The notes: a model not told the origin generated them from the sequence alone. Shown: positions 41,890 through 54,259, counted from the stretch's first letter. The stretch: DNA of 64,000 nucleotides from Phytophthora quininea (GCA_011947345.1 JAAVTG010000802.1:1-64000), one strand, 5' to 3'. Numbers and translations are program-made.

Positions 41890-42560
41890 GCTAGATGAAA
41901 CGATAGCTGACAATCAACTGCGTGAAGAAACTGGCGGTGACACCGACTCAGAAGGTAGTCCATATGACAGTGCTAGAGCCATTTGGCAAATGATCGGCTT
42001 TCACAGCAATGTCGTATTGCTTCTCGAACTCATCAACAAAGTTTTTCAAGATGACCCTCCGCTTCATTTTTCTTCCGTAGCAAAATACACTCGATTGTAG
42101 TTCGTTGCACGATCCACTATGTCAATAGATGCTTGTGACCCAAGCGGTCAGGAGTGATGTCGGTCTTTAGGTCAATACACAGTGTTGCGCCTGGTTCATC
42201 GGTTGGTGCAGAGGTGGACGTGTCGATAGCAGTTTTTGCTCGACGGGTTTGCTCCGCCTCTGCACAGCTCATGCAGAAGACAATTTTTCTGTTCGACACC
42301 ACGATGCCATCTGCCAGCTTCTTGTCCAGGATACGCACGAGGTCTTGGAAGTTAACGTGATCCAAGCACTCACGCCATTTTTGTAACGTAGATTCCTTTA
42401 TAGACGCGAAATTTGCAGCTCTTTCCGAAATGCCGACGGACCACAGCTTGTCCTTCGGCGATTTTCCGACTTCAGCAATGATCCTGCCAGTTTTGTCCTT
42501 TATGATGCTATGATATTAGAGAACACACAAAATCGTCAAGTTTGGCTTCCTCGCAATTCA
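41890..42560 (-). pseudogene. Ty1/copia GAG-pre-integrase and integrase start, relic (third lineage)
   Basis: Minus strand: LDHVNFQDLVRILDKKLADG, VFCMSCAEAEQTRRAK and GATLCIDLKTDITP. This is the GAG-pre-integrase zinc region (H-x-N/H, then C-x-x-C) followed by the first Asp of the integrase core. A stop after HKHLLT and frame changes follow. The direction matches the RNase H relic at 39845-40740, so both may be one element. Confidence 0.65.
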
Positions 42561-43520
42561 CACAACAAATTCGCCGAGTTTAAGGTTGGCGACTCTGTGT
42601 GGCCTGCGCTAGGGTTGTCCCTTCGCGATTCGGCCCTTCAGGGAGTGGAGTTACTCCACAGTCGCCAGCTACCAATCTCTCCAGAGGCCTGCCTGAGCTT
42701 GGCAGCCTCCATTTCTCAACCTTGTGACCTCACACCGAAGGTTGGACGTCGGCGCGCGAGCGCTTTTACAGATCACCGAGCGCAGCATACGCCCGGCTAG
42801 AAGATTAACGACGTTCTGGGTTAGAGACCCGTCGGCTCGCCAAGTTAACGAGATTTGACTTCGCTGGTGATGAGAAATGCCCTTCCCCGGGTCGACCTTA
42901 ACTCTTGGCGCTACCAGTCGCTTCCCTACAAGCTATGCCTCTCGGGAAACTACGGCAGACATCCAGCCCGTGCAGGTACTTACCGGAAGAGTGTGCACTT
43001 GTCTAGGACTTGGAAAATTCTGTTCTGTTAGTTATATCGTAGTCTTCTGTGGTTTCCGTTTCCTATCCTTTCTATACAAATATGCAATGAAATGGTCCGT
43101 GATTACTTCTACCTTGCCCGCGGCGACTTCTGCCACAGCAGCTCTTCGCACCCTGCGACCCTTCGTGACCTAAGATCTTGAGCTCGCCAAGTGGTCAATC
43201 CCTCGCCAAGACTGGCTAGGTTCAACTAGACTTCGCCGAGTCGGATAAGCCCGACTCGCTGAGTCTTATTAGCTCGCATTCGCGGCTGTGTACCACACAC
43301 ACTTCGCTGGCTTAGTGGCTGATAGCCTGATCAATGGCATATGCCAGAACGGAGAATTTTGCTACACCACAACTGCCCCGGTCGTGATACGAGCCAGCGT
43401 GGTGAGTGTCTCGACCAACACTCTCCACCATCCATCACTCTGTGGCTCTTCCTCTGACTGGCGCCACTTCCCTTGAGTCGCTGAGCGTCGTGAGGCTTCC
43501 GCTAGGCTTGCTGCCTCGCT
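42561..43520. other. Probable retroelement leader or LTR, no gene
   Basis: No supported gene. The stretch is rich in CTCGCCAAG/CTTGGCGA and GACTCGCTGAGTC words, shared with 43520-48110, so it may be the LTR and leader of the gag-like gene that follows. No matching second LTR was found. Confidence 0.4.
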
Positions 43521-43659
43521 GCGAGGTATGCGTCATCTGGGCCTGCATGCCCGCATTGAGCTCACCTTCTCTGTTGTAATCCAGCGTCTGCTTCTTCGTG
43601 GTCACCGCCGGCTCCATTCTTCAGGCTCAGCCAACACCCCACCAGTTGCCCAGTCGTCC

Positions 43660-44776
43660 ATGGACTTGGATCACTCGCTGGAGCGTTCCAGAGAAGCGCG
43701 GGGACGATCGCCTTCTTCTCAAGCGAGATCGTTCCCTGCTTTGCTGAGTCCTGGTGGTCGTCAGGCGTCCCCAGGCTCAGCGAATAGTGCTTCGGCCGGC
43801 AACTTGGCGAGTGCCACCGCCGGGGCTTCCACAGTGAGTCTTCTGACGCCGGACCTCGCGCGTTCTCCGGATTCAAGTTCGCATGAGACCCCAGAAGGTG
43901 CTCTCATCCCTGGGCTTGCTGAGATCGACCAACAGTTGAGGAATCTCGGGCAGGGTCAGGATAGTCGTGATGCCACGATGGCTCGGCTGGTCGCTTTACT
44001 GCTCACTCGGTCCCCATTTCACGATGTCTCATCACTTCGTCAAGTCGTTGCAAATGCTCGTTCTTTTGAGCAGCTACTCGAGGTTCTTCAGGGTGACGTT
44101 ACTTCGCTTTTTGACTTCGCTGAGGATGTCGCCGCTCTCTGCGCTCGACTCGCTGAGTCTGAGCGGGTGAGCGCCTCCAGGCTTAGGCGCATGGAGACTG
44201 CTCTCGCCAAGTCAGCTCGACTCGCTCATGAGTTGGCGGCCGCTCAGCGAGAGGTTGAGACTTGGCGATCTTCATCCCTCAAGTCGATGGAGTTGGTGGC
44301 TTCGCTAAGAAAGTCGATTGCGGACTTTGCTCTGCAGAACCGGGAAGCCAGCTCCTCCACGAGTAGCGTCCCAGCTCTTGGTTGAGGGCCTTCAGTCCCA
44401 GGTTCAAGCTCGTGAGAGTGAGATAGCTGAGTTGGGCCGTCAGATCACCGAGTGGTCTACAAAGTACACCGCTCTTCGCGGCGTAGCTGCTGGTCACTTC
44501 CAGCAGCTACAGGAAGCTACTCTGCTGCTTTGTGGCAGTGGTGATCACGCTCTTCACTCGGCCCAACGCACTATTGACTCTCAACGTCAGGTGATCGAAG
44601 GCCAGAAGCACATCATGCGGTACAAAGGGGCATACCCTGTCCACGACCCTTACTTGGCGATGGCTGCTTTGGCTGGGGTTGATGTTCCTGGGTTAACCCC
44701 CGAGATCTCGGGATTAACGCACTACTGTGTCGGCTTCTCGCTGGGCGATTTCTGGCTTCAACGCATGGGGAATTGA
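43660..44776 (+). pseudogene. gag-like coiled-coil protein, one frame break
   Basis: From the ATG at 43660 (MDLDHSLERSREARGRSPSS; an in-frame ATG also lies at 43528) the frame is Ser/Pro/Ala-rich, then helical with heptads (RLRRMETALAKSARLAHELA, REVETWRSSSLKSMELVASL). Near 44370 a frame change leads to VEGLQSQVQARESEIAELGR and ends HIMRYKGAYPVHDPYLAMAA before a stop. I recognise the style of oomycete retroelement gag-like proteins but no domain. It would form oligomers through the coiled coil. Confidence 0.45.
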
Positions 44777-44908
44777 TTCATCAGTGTAGATACATGCGAG
44801 TCATAACGTCAATTTAATTTCCTGACCCTCCGTAACACGCAGATTATGTTATGTTTCGCAGACATCTGAGTAGCATTTTAGCGAATATGTTAGCTGTGAT
44901 ATGTTAAG

Positions 44909-45472
44909 ATGATTCAACTTTCACAGTTTGAATCTGCAAAGAGTGTGGCGGCAACAACGGTAGGACTGGACTGGGAGGTGTATTCATACTATTTGCTACT
45001 AATATTTGACAACAATCATAGGATTTCTGCAATAGTTGGGAACTGCAGAGAGGAACCTTCTCACGCGTCCTTTACACATGTAGATACTGGCACGGGCAGT
45101 CAGGATTCTGCTCATGTGTTTGACATACTGCGGTGGTTTTTCCAACAGCGCGCCGGCAACACTCCGCAAGTAACGTACCCAACGCGAGTGTGCATCACTA
45201 GGCCACGCCAACGGAACAACGATGACAGTGGCATTTATATGTCTCACTATCTGAGCAAGATTGCAATCTACGTGAGTAGTCACCAGGAATCTTCCGGACT
45301 TGCTGAAGAAATGGTGACATTAACATCCCGAGGCACCTTCAACGTTAGAATCGCGACAACGTCGAGGTATAATCTGTTTACAACGCTGTCTAGTGAAATT
45401 GAGATAGTCGAGGTGAGAGAGATCGAAGCATTAGTTCGCCACACCTTTATTATCTCCAGGCACGAAATCTGA
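44909..45472 (+). CDS. Ulp1/C48-like cysteine protease domain, catalytic Cys replaced
   Basis: A 187-codon plus frame starting at a real ATG. HVFDILRWFFQQRAGN and ITRPRQRNNDDSGIYMSHYL resemble the C-terminal half of Ulp1-like SUMO proteases, where the motif Q-x-N-x-x-D-C-G-x-x-x-C holds the nucleophile. Here the position reads D-D-S-G, so the Cys is Ser. The upstream His region (FDNNHRISAIVG) is weak. The true domain may start upstream of the ATG. Such domains occur in several DNA transposons and Ginger- or Helitron-like elements. As it stands the enzyme is probably inactive. Confidence 0.45.
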   Translation: MIQLSQFESAKSVAATTVGLDWEVYSYYLLLIFDNNHRISAIVGNCREEPSHASFTHVDTGTGSQDSAHVFDILRWFFQQRAGNTPQVTYPTRVCITRPRQRNNDDSGIYMSHYLSKIAIYVSSHQESSGLAEEMVTLTSRGTFNVRIATTSRYNLFTTLSSEIEIVEVREIEALVRHTFIISRHEI

Positions 45473-45499
45473 AGAGTTGCTTTCATTTGCCGCACGGTC

Positions 45500-47800
45500 G
45501 AGTTGTTCTGCGCGGTCGGGTAGTTGTGAACGCCGGTCGAATTGTTCTGTGCGCTCGAGTTATTGTGAAAAACCTCACAACGCCGGTATTTCGCCGGAGG
45601 GTCTCAGGTCACAGTACTTTTGTATTGGACCGGGTCCGAATATACCGCGAGATACAGCAATGTTATTAATTCTTTGGCCTAATCGTAACAAAACCGCGCT
45701 GCGCACGAAGAAGCTCTGAAATTTAGAAAGTGTTTGCGCGACGAACTTGGCGAGTCTAACGAGTTGGCAGCATGAGCCTTCTTCCTCGTTCCACGTTGAG
45801 GACCGAGTGAGTCTGCCGAGTTGGCAGCACAAGCTTTCGTGAAGTACTTGGAGAATTCGTCAAGTTGGCATCGCTCGCTGACTTCCATACACGTGGTGAA
45901 CTAGGCGACTTCGCCAAGTCCGCAGGACGAGCCTTTGTCTTCCCATGCGAACTCTTCTGTCGCTTAGGGGAGGGAGGAAGGACAGACGAGGTAGATCGTT
46001 TCTTCTTGACAGTAGACACGCCAGCCGACTTCGTTTTCGTGGATTCGCGCTTGACCACTCTGGGAGGACGCGCCTGGGCAGCAATGTAGCATCGAAGCTT
46101 TCCGCGATGAGGTGAGAGCGTTGGCGATTGAATCGCTGAGAACACCGGCGGAGGTGGAACCGGAGCACTTGACGGAACCGAAGCCGGCAACAACGGCAGG
46201 TGACCACTCCCGAGAATCACTTTGCCCTTCGCCGCCAGGTTCTCCAAAACAGCCTTATCGATGCAACCAGCGTTGAGTGCAGACATGCGGGAAGACTGTC
46301 GAGGAGAATCCATTGGGATATCCGAAGGCTTAGAAGGGTCGGCGGGATCCGAAGATCGACTTGGCAAATCTTCGACGACAACTACGGGATCGCCACCACC
46401 AGTAGACTCTGGCGGATTTGTCCCCAGCAGTAGAAGTCGAACGGACTGCACTGTCACTAGCAGGCAGGACGCTGTCCCCGTCAAACTCATACTCAACCGA
46501 TGGTTGAGCATCGGGGACGGGAGGAGAAGCTGCAGGTTTGTGTGTAGCGTGACTGGTGACGGGATCTCTCGCCCAAGGGGAACATCCGTCATTCTAACCC
46601 GACGGCAAAGCACGAGGGCACGGTCGCGACAAGGAAAGTCGCGAAAGTGGGAAGGATTGATCGAAAACCTCGCTAAGCGCAGCAAGCGGGGTATAAGCCG
46701 CTGGTTGGCCGACGGCGGCGAGTACTTCCAGTCCGAAAGCACTCCAAAACGCTAATACGACGTAGAGCCTTCAGCAGATCTGAGCCAGTCTTGACCCAGC
46801 GATGCGGGGAAGGGGGATCTGGCGAGACCGGAGTCAGCAAATCACCGAAAGGGGGCACAGCCGCTCAAGCCACCTTGCTCGTGTTAGAGCTTGTGGCCTT
46901 CACGACACCAAGCTCGGAAGATGAGTCCAGGCTCGTCGGTGTCGACTAAGGTAGCTTTGGCAACCCGATCGACGCCAGCGGGGAACCATGGATGACTCAT
47001 TAGTGAATACAATGGTACGGAAGGCTCAGACAAAATCTCTGAGTCGAGAGTTGGCGAAAGGCAATCAGTGGAAGTTGACGAAGCGACTGGCAGAAGAACT
47101 TAACTCAAGGATTTCTGGACGAGGCGTAACAGGTCACTCCGGCGCTTACGCTGAGCACTGTAAGTCTGCCAAATTTCGCAGGCCTCTGCCAACTCAGCTC
47201 AAGATCTCCGAGGATTCAGGTCACGATGGAGACCTACGATTACGCTTGCGCCGGCGACCCAATGCATGCGCTCCCATAGAGCCACGAATATCTTGGACAG
47301 AGTAAAGGGAGGATCTTTTCACCAAGTTGACCGTCGCCAAAAACAAAAATGGACCCATGCGTCGCATACGATGTCCACAGGGTCTGTAACAGCATCCGAC
47401 TTCTTCTGGAGCAGACGAGATCCAGCGGCGTCCATCCGTTCTTGCGACACAAACACAGGGGCAACGTTGAACTTGGCGAGAATCTGCCAGCAAGGGTGCC
47501 CAAGGCTGTAGACGGCCTGAAATCCCTTAAGACCCTCGGCATTACCCGGAATGGCAGCCAAACATTCCTTGTTGCCAATTCGTTGCATGGGAGAAGTCGA
47601 AGCAGCTAAAATGACTGCCCAGCAGCCAGCAGACCCACGATGGAAGAACGGCACGTTCCGATAGTCTTGAGCTCCAGGGAGTTCACGAGACTCCCTTCCA
47701 AAGGCTTGAGCTGCTCGGACACGAATCTTGTCGAGAGGAACCGTCAAGACGTCGGGGAACGAAGGAGCAATGGGCTGTCGAGTTTGCGGTCGGGCCAAAT
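45500..47800 (-). pseudogene. gag-like protein of a second retroelement, minus strand
   Basis: One minus-strand frame runs from about 47800 to 45757 with several stops. The first part has FGRESRELPGAQDYRNVPFF, GLKGFQAVYSLGHPCWQILA and SDAVTDPVDIVCDAWVHFC (47760-47330), then KDPPFTLSKIFVALWERMHW. The later part (46742-45757) is Ser/Pro/Lys-rich, with PVPPPPVFSAIQSPTL and a basic KKKRSTSS stretch, and ends in two near-copies of a short LPTRQT-type unit. I do not recognise a domain. Composition suggests a capsid or nucleocapsid-like retroelement protein facing the one at 43660-44776. Confidence 0.4.
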
Positions 47801-49280
47801 TCTTGACCCCAACAGCCGCTTGGCGTTGTTGGTGTGAGGTGACTGACCCCAGTCACCACCCTTACAACACACACTTCCGCCGTTGCAACCCCGATTTCCC
47901 GCTCTTCGTTCCTGGCGATTTCGCCGAGCGTAGTGTTGATAATGAGGTCGAGCCATATATCGATGAGCTTGAGGATCCGCCTGCGGTCGTCTCGCCAAAT
48001 GCTCCACGTCCGTTCAATCCATCAGGGCTGCAGATCTTCGACGGAGAGGATGAGCACGATCCTGCGTAGCAATATTGAAGTTTCGTGGCATGGACTAGCT
48101 CGCTGAGTCGGCCGTGCTTCATATTTCCTACATTTTCGTATTACCAGCACTCGTAGCGTAATTAATGGGAGAAAGGTCTATTTGCTGACAGATGACGAGT
48201 TTTGCTGGGTATTCTGTTGGCTCGTTGCGTCTTGAAACCATGACTCCACCTTGGTTCGTCAAGTGTGCCATACCCATTCGTCAAGAAGTTCCATCTGTGA
48301 CATAGTGTCACAAAAATCAGGTTACGACATGATGACAAGTTGTGTGGCGCACATTAATTTCCGCCTGGAGTTTCCGATATTAGCTGGACGCTTTTTGCCG
48401 GAATGTATCCGGCTGGAAACGAGATCTTTGGCTCTGAACGGAGGGTCGTTTGAGATCTTTTGAGATCTTTAGCTGAAGCGAAGCGTTGGTTGGGATCTTT
48501 TCCCAAGCGACACACGAAGAAGTTATGCAGCGACTATTGAGGCCAACCAAATTAGATTGTGGAGGCCTCTTGCGACAACATGGTTATCAAATGACAATCC
48601 TAAGACTCAAGAATCTATGCAGTTTACAGGTAACCCTCCAATGCGGAAACGAGTCAAGAGGACGTCGCAACTGGTTGGAAACGTCACAGTAGGAGTTTTC
48701 ATGTTCGTGTCTAAGCTTTATTCAATACAGTCTACATTTTCTCAGGAAAACAACATGTGCGTGTTGTGTGCTTGGGCGCAAGAACCGTGAGGTCTTCAGG
48801 TATGGATTGTCGGCATAGGTTCTGGCGGTACTGCATGCGAATGTTGTGTGAGTTCCATTGGTGTATGTGTATGGGTGTATCAACTACATATAACTGAATC
48901 GTGTGATCCATTCGTGGACTGTGTGTGAGTGGTTTGAGTATTTCCGGTTGGACATGTATTGTTCGGTCGGGGGTCTCTAAGCTTGCATGCACGAGGGTGG
49001 ACAGCACGAATGGTAGTCTTCCAAAAATCGCACAATCTGCTTTTGTGTTGAGGGCGCAACGCGCGCACAGATGCTGTCACAAGCGACTCATATATCGATC
49101 ACAACTGTTGCTCAGACTAAAAAATCGTCTGAGCAAACTTGTGTTGAGCGAACAGATTCAAAGGACGTAGAGCGGTCTCGAGGATGTTGCTCACTGAGGC
49201 TGACTAGAACCGGCCCTCATACAGTAACAGCTACTTCGGCTCCGTTTTTATTTGCAAGTTTTCGACTAGCTCCAACAACT
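47801..49280. other. No recognisable gene
   Basis: GTGACTG-ACCC-CAGTCAC (47838-47855) is a small perfect hairpin. TTTGAGATCTTTTGAGATC (48448-48467) is an 11-bp tandem duplication. Otherwise only short open frames. Confidence 0.4.
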
Positions 49281-49281
49281 A

Positions 49282-50286
49282 CTCGTCACGATGCCGACCT
49301 CGGTGAAGAAGTCGAAAGGTAAAAACTTCAAGACTGCCGAAATCAACAGTACGTCACGATTTTCTCTTACGTGCTAAGGTGTCTGGTTGATCACGGTATT
49401 GTATCGCGTCACCAGGGATGTTGGCGCTCGTTGAGGCACGTTTGCCCTTCGGAGCTGAGCAGTGGCAGACCGTAGCGTATCTCTATAACTCTCAGTTACC
49501 TGCCGGATGGCCTTAGCGGGACGGCGAAAGCTTAAAGAGAAAGTTTCTTGGCTTGAAGAATAAGAGGAAGCCTACTGGGGATCCCGATTGCCCGGAGGAG
49601 GTACGAAAGACCAAGCGAGTCTTCCGGTTGATAGAGGCGCGGTGCGACGTTGCAGACCTAAACGATGATGACTCCGAGAGTGAGGACAGAGTCAGCGTCT
49701 TGTCTGTCACCGCCCATGCCACAAATGACGGACTGGACGTGCGCGAAGAGCTGTCGACGCTGTAGACAATTACGACCGCATCGACATGTCCGTTGATTCT
49801 GAACAAACTCCAGATGTAGACGGGCGATCGCCTCGATCCGATACGGCTTCCCTCCTGAATGCGTCCTCTCCACCAGCTCAGACGCCTCCGCCGAGGCAAT
49901 CTCGTCCACAAGGGCAGCGTCCATTGATGGCTACGGCTCGTACAGGGTTGAGCTCCAGCGAATTGGCTAATCTTTCAAGCAGCATTGTTGCCCCAAGGCC
50001 AAGTGCGCCAGCTCCACCTCCACCAGTGTTTTTGAGCCAGACGGCCCAACGACGTATTCGCCTTGATGCAGTACTGGACTCGCTGGCGAATGAACAACAG
50101 GCGGTGACTAGCGACCAGAGTATCGTGGGCGTGATGACGGTTATGGATCAGCGCCAAGCTGCTCGAGAGGCCGAGTTACGACGAGAGCGCGAAGAGAGAG
50201 AGGCGATTCGGGAGGAACGTGAGCGCCAACTTCGACTGCAACTTACCGAGCAACAAGTGCACGAGACACGCAAAACTAGCAGCTGA
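49282..50286 (+). pseudogene. SANT/Myb-like (DUF6818-type) protein relic
   Basis: ATG 49282 starts MPTSVKKSKGKNF; a likely short intron or deletion follows. 49418-49765 reads MLALVEARLPFGAEQWQTVA, then an in-frame TAG (49514-49516), then RDGESLKRKFLGLKNKRKPT and DPDCPEEVRKTKRVFRLIEA. After a frame change near 49755 the region to 50286 is Pro/Ser-rich and then strongly charged (RQAAREAELRREREEREAIR), a single helix. This is the layout of a family of oomycete proteins with a SANT-like N-terminal domain and a coiled-coil tail, often repeated in these genomes. DNA or chromatin binding is inferred. Confidence 0.55.
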
Positions 50287-50479
50287 TGATGATGTTCATG
50301 GCGAAGATCTTTGGCGGTTCGGCACAGACTCCGCAACACAGTGACGAGGGAGCTTAGTGGTTCCTTAGACAAAACCAGTAAGGCCAGATGAACATTAGTC
50401 GAACGGAGAAACAGGGTTCGATGTTGCATATATTTCTTTACTTGCAGAGAACTGTACAACAAACATTATTTAGCGGCCT

Positions 50480-51669
50480 TCATCGACTTGCCATGAAAAC
50501 ACTGCGTATCTGACTGATACCGGTAGATCGTACGCGTAGATTGTATAATCGGTAGATATTGGTGAGGCGCAGTTTCCGCTTGTCAGGGTTGTACGGCAAC
50601 GGTAAAAGGAGCTGCCTGTAGCACTTCGGTGCACAGCCCATGCCCCACTCCGCAGATTGTCGGACACAGGTAATCGCGTTGCTCATTGCAATCATGCCAC
50701 TTCGGCACTCTGGACTAGCTCATTCTAGGTCACCTTCTTTTAACGGCGTGATAATTCTCCCCGCCATCTCATCACTAACAGGAAACGCGGAATCTGTTGC
50801 GCATCGTCCGCCGTCCATTGTTTTACTCCCGTCAGCTAGTCTGTACTGGAGTCTGCGACTCATTTCGCCGTCGTTCCATGAGCCGGGGTGGTTATGGCGG
50901 CCCCAAATGAGAGTTCCATCAAAGCCGTAACACAGCACTCCTGTCACTTACACACCATGAAGCCACCCTGAAAAAAGTTAGATTATTGATAATGCATCGC
51001 ATTTCGCAGCAGCTTTACGTTACCGTTGAAGTAGGCATTCTGAACATCACTTGCCGACGGCTCTTGAACGTCATAATTCTTGCCATTGACCACACAAAAG
51101 CACCCTTTCACAAGAGGCTCCATACGTTCCACATGCACTGCCCATTCTTGCTGTTGGTCAAACGTCGGCCACTAAATACGTGCCTCGTGAATCTCCCGTA
51201 GCGATAAACACAAAGCAAGTTCCGCCTTACGCAGAACGCGAGATAATGTCGCCGGAACAACCCCGAAAAGTCCACACAGCGTTTTCTGCTCCACAGCAGC
51301 CGAATAAAAGTGCAAAATACAAGCTAGAACATTGTTCAGGCTATATACGCGCGGAGGACGACCACGTTTCCCTGGTCCACTCTTGACTGTGTAGTGGCGT
51401 GAAAATACTCGCAATAAAGTCTCAAATGCTACCACAGGCAGCGAAACAAAATTGATGAATGCAGCGTCATCTCAGCTCTTGTACATGGCGGCCCACGGAC
51501 AGTCAGTTGGCGAAATCAGCACGCTTGACGTTATGTAGTTACGAACCCTGAGGGTCATTCGTACTCGTAGGAAAGCAGCAATTTTCTAAACTTTACGCTT
51601 CTTATGACGAATCTCGTTATCTCGGCGGTGCTTCGCGTCGACGAGCGTGATCAGGGTGTAGTCAGTCAT
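50480..51669 (-). pseudogene. PIF/Harbinger-type (DDE_4) transposase with an intron
   Basis: ATG at 51669 (MTDYTLITLVDAKHRRDNEI). One frame continues to 51024 and, after a 56-bp intron, to 50480. Motifs: NYITSSVLISPTDCPWAAMY, NVLACILHFYSAAVEQKTLC, CFCVVNGKNYDVQEPS, then across the intron YFNGWLHGV, VLCYGFDGTLIWGRHNHPGS, DSAFPVSDEMAGRIITPLKE and LLPLPYNPDKRKLRLTNIYR. Five in-frame stops (TAG, TGA, TAG, TAA, TGA), but no frame change once the intron is removed. The first catalytic position reads VNGK where Asp is expected. It would have moved a Harbinger-type element; termini were not found. Confidence 0.72.
50968..51023 (-). other. Spliceosomal intron (56 bp) in the Harbinger transposase
   Basis: GTAACG donor, CTAAC branch-like word and TTTTTTCAG acceptor. 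Splicing joins YFNG to WLHGV in phase; the two exon frames differ by exactly the shift a 56-bp gap gives. Confidence 0.78.
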
Positions 51670-54255
51670 GCTGAGCTGGTAGCCGAAAGTAGGTGACACG
51701 TCTTGGCACTGTAGATTCGACGGTATCAATTGCAAGTGACGCTTCACGTCGTAGTTTTCAATTACTTATATACCGCGCCGTGTTTGTCATTTTTGCAAGC
51801 CATACAACGCACAAGCCGAGCATATACCGCACACACATGGCGGATCAAATGGATCGCAGAATTGAAATTGTGATCGGCATATGCTTGGCGTTGAGCGATT
51901 TTTGGAAGACTACCAATGGGGGTGTTGGCTGGTGCGGCTATTCATGCAGTTATCGTTATCAGTTCTCAGGGGCAAGGTGGTGCTCGTGATGGTTTTGTAT
52001 TTTTACCCCTATCAATAAAGTCGTGCATGTGGGGCCTGCTTTCTCATCAATTATGGCTAAGGCCGATGAGTTGGCGCAGGTTGGGACCCGCCAATGCGGG
52101 CTGATCATGTACACGACAACCCCCAAATGCCTATTCAATGGCACCTCTGGGCAACTGCGGCGTGGCATCGAGGCGAAAGGCTGAGGTGCTTCTTCCGAAC
52201 AGAAGGCGAAAGGCTAACTGGGAGGAAGGCGTTTGCACGTATCGACAAACGTGTTGGGGATGTGTCGTTTTGTGTGGATCCGGTTGATACTGGCGAGAAC
52301 AACGGGATTGAAATTGTGTGTTCGTGTGCATGAGTTTGGATGGCCAACCAGGCGTGTGTATGCAAAGCGATTGTGATGAAACTGAAATGTATTGTGCGGT
52401 GCAGACGAAGATCGCACTAATTCAATTGACCAGAGTTTGGATCCGACGACGTCGGCGTACGTGGTTGTGGACACGTATGGACAAACGGCGGCTGGCGAGG
52501 ATTTGGCAGGTAAAGAGTCGCAACGGACAGTGAAGGTGATTCGTGCGATAACGGACGAAGATTTCGCCGACGAAAAGCCGCAGAGAACGGTGAAGAAGGA
52601 CGGCGCGACGGCTGGCAAAGATATGGATGGCCAGGAGAGCACGTTGCCGGTAGAGAGAAGGATTCTACCGAGTGGGTTGAGAACGGAGGCGAGAGAATCA
52701 GCCGCAGTCGATGGCTCACTTCGACTTTTGCTGAGCGAGAGCAATCAGTAGCAAGGACAATGGTGACTGAGCAGAACGGCTGCTAACGTGGACTGAACGA
52801 ACGGGAGGAGACCAGTGTGTCTTCGAGTCTCTGCACTGCGACGTAAGGGGCCAGTGTGTTCCAAGTGGTGAGGAGCGGCTACTCCAGGAACGGGAGGATC
52901 CCAAGAGTTCGTTACAAAACTTTCCGGGTGGAATGTACCCAGTAAGATGTCCGGTGGGAACATTTTGCGTGGGTAAAATTTGTATAACTATATTTCTGTA
53001 TATTTTACACGCGGTGGATCCTGATGAGGATACACGCTATTTGATGCCATCGTCAGAGTTGACTGTCAGTGTTGACTCTCAGCGGTGGCCGAGCACAGCG
53101 GAGCCGAAACATACTTTAGTTCAAGTGGAAACGCTCCGGTTGGAGAGTTCCCACAAGTGACTATGTCACACTTCATAGCTTAGTAGTCTAATTAGCCGAG
53201 TGATCCACTATATAATTTGCTGAGTAACTCAGACAGTCTAAAGCAGACGTTGCTCCGGATGCCACATTTCATTTTCCATACAATTATGCAGTTGATACAG
53301 TAACACCCATGCGGTAGAGACCATCCAAATACTTCGCGGTCGCGGTCCGATCGCCGAGCTTCAGCGGGTTTCCAGAGCACAAAGCGACGTCGCCCTCTTC
53401 TTCGTGAGACGAAGCGTTTCCCCGGAACTTGTACTGACGTAATTCCGAGCCGAGGTAGCGCTGTTGACAAGGGTTAACTTGAATCGTAAGTCTCGAGGTC
53501 TTGGTCGGTGATCGCGCGGGGATTAGCTTCTCACGCGGTCGGTTGTTGTTTCCTTCTTCTTTGTCTTGTCCTTGGTCACACTGGGTCCTATCGCTTACCT
53601 CTGCGCACCAGCAATCTTCTCCCCACTCGAATACATGATCCCTATCGCTTGATCAGGTAGATCATAGTCTCTTCCGCCGTCGATCGTCGGGCCCTTTGCC
53701 TTGCCTCGCGTCGACGATTCTCGATTTATAGTGCGGTTCTCGTGACACTCTGGGTCGGGTTGAGCACGCGGTACCTCGCTGTAGCGCCACCATATCGCCG
53801 CTGTCCTTGGCAATGGGGTCAATTCTTCTACAGGGGTAGTCCTTGAGCATGGAGTAGCGAAATTGACTTCTTGGGGAACGAAGACGTGTTATTTGGCTTA
53901 TCTACTTCGATGAAAATTGCGAACTGACTACTCTATCCCTTCGTGCTTCACATCTACCCCCGGTTCGTCTAGCAGCTGCTCGACCACCCTCTTTCCACCT
54001 TTCTACTCGCGATCCTGTCACGATCGACGATCGAGATTCCGGTGATTGACACTCGTGATCAATGATCAGGGTTCCGGTGGTCGACGATCCTCGCGATCTG
54101 GCGACGTACTTAGGTAATATGACAATCGCACTTAAAGCGGCGATCGTACATAAATGGATATCCCATCGGGAACTTCCGTCACTCTCAAACTCGCTTCACC
54201 TCAGCCGCCCCGTCATCGCCGCTACGTACTCCCCAGGTGCGTTGAGGCTCTGAGA
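51670..54255. other. No firmly recognised gene; possible coding pieces at 52010-52751
   Basis: Two plus-strand frames around 52030-52330 look coherent in order: ADELAQVGTRQCGLIMYTTT and KCLFNGTSGQLRRGIE in one, GRKAFARIDKRVGDVSFCVD in the next. A polar frame (52392-52751) follows. I do not recognise the protein. The rest, including GATC-rich 53990-54120, shows no gene. Confidence 0.35.
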
Positions 54256-54259
54256 GACC

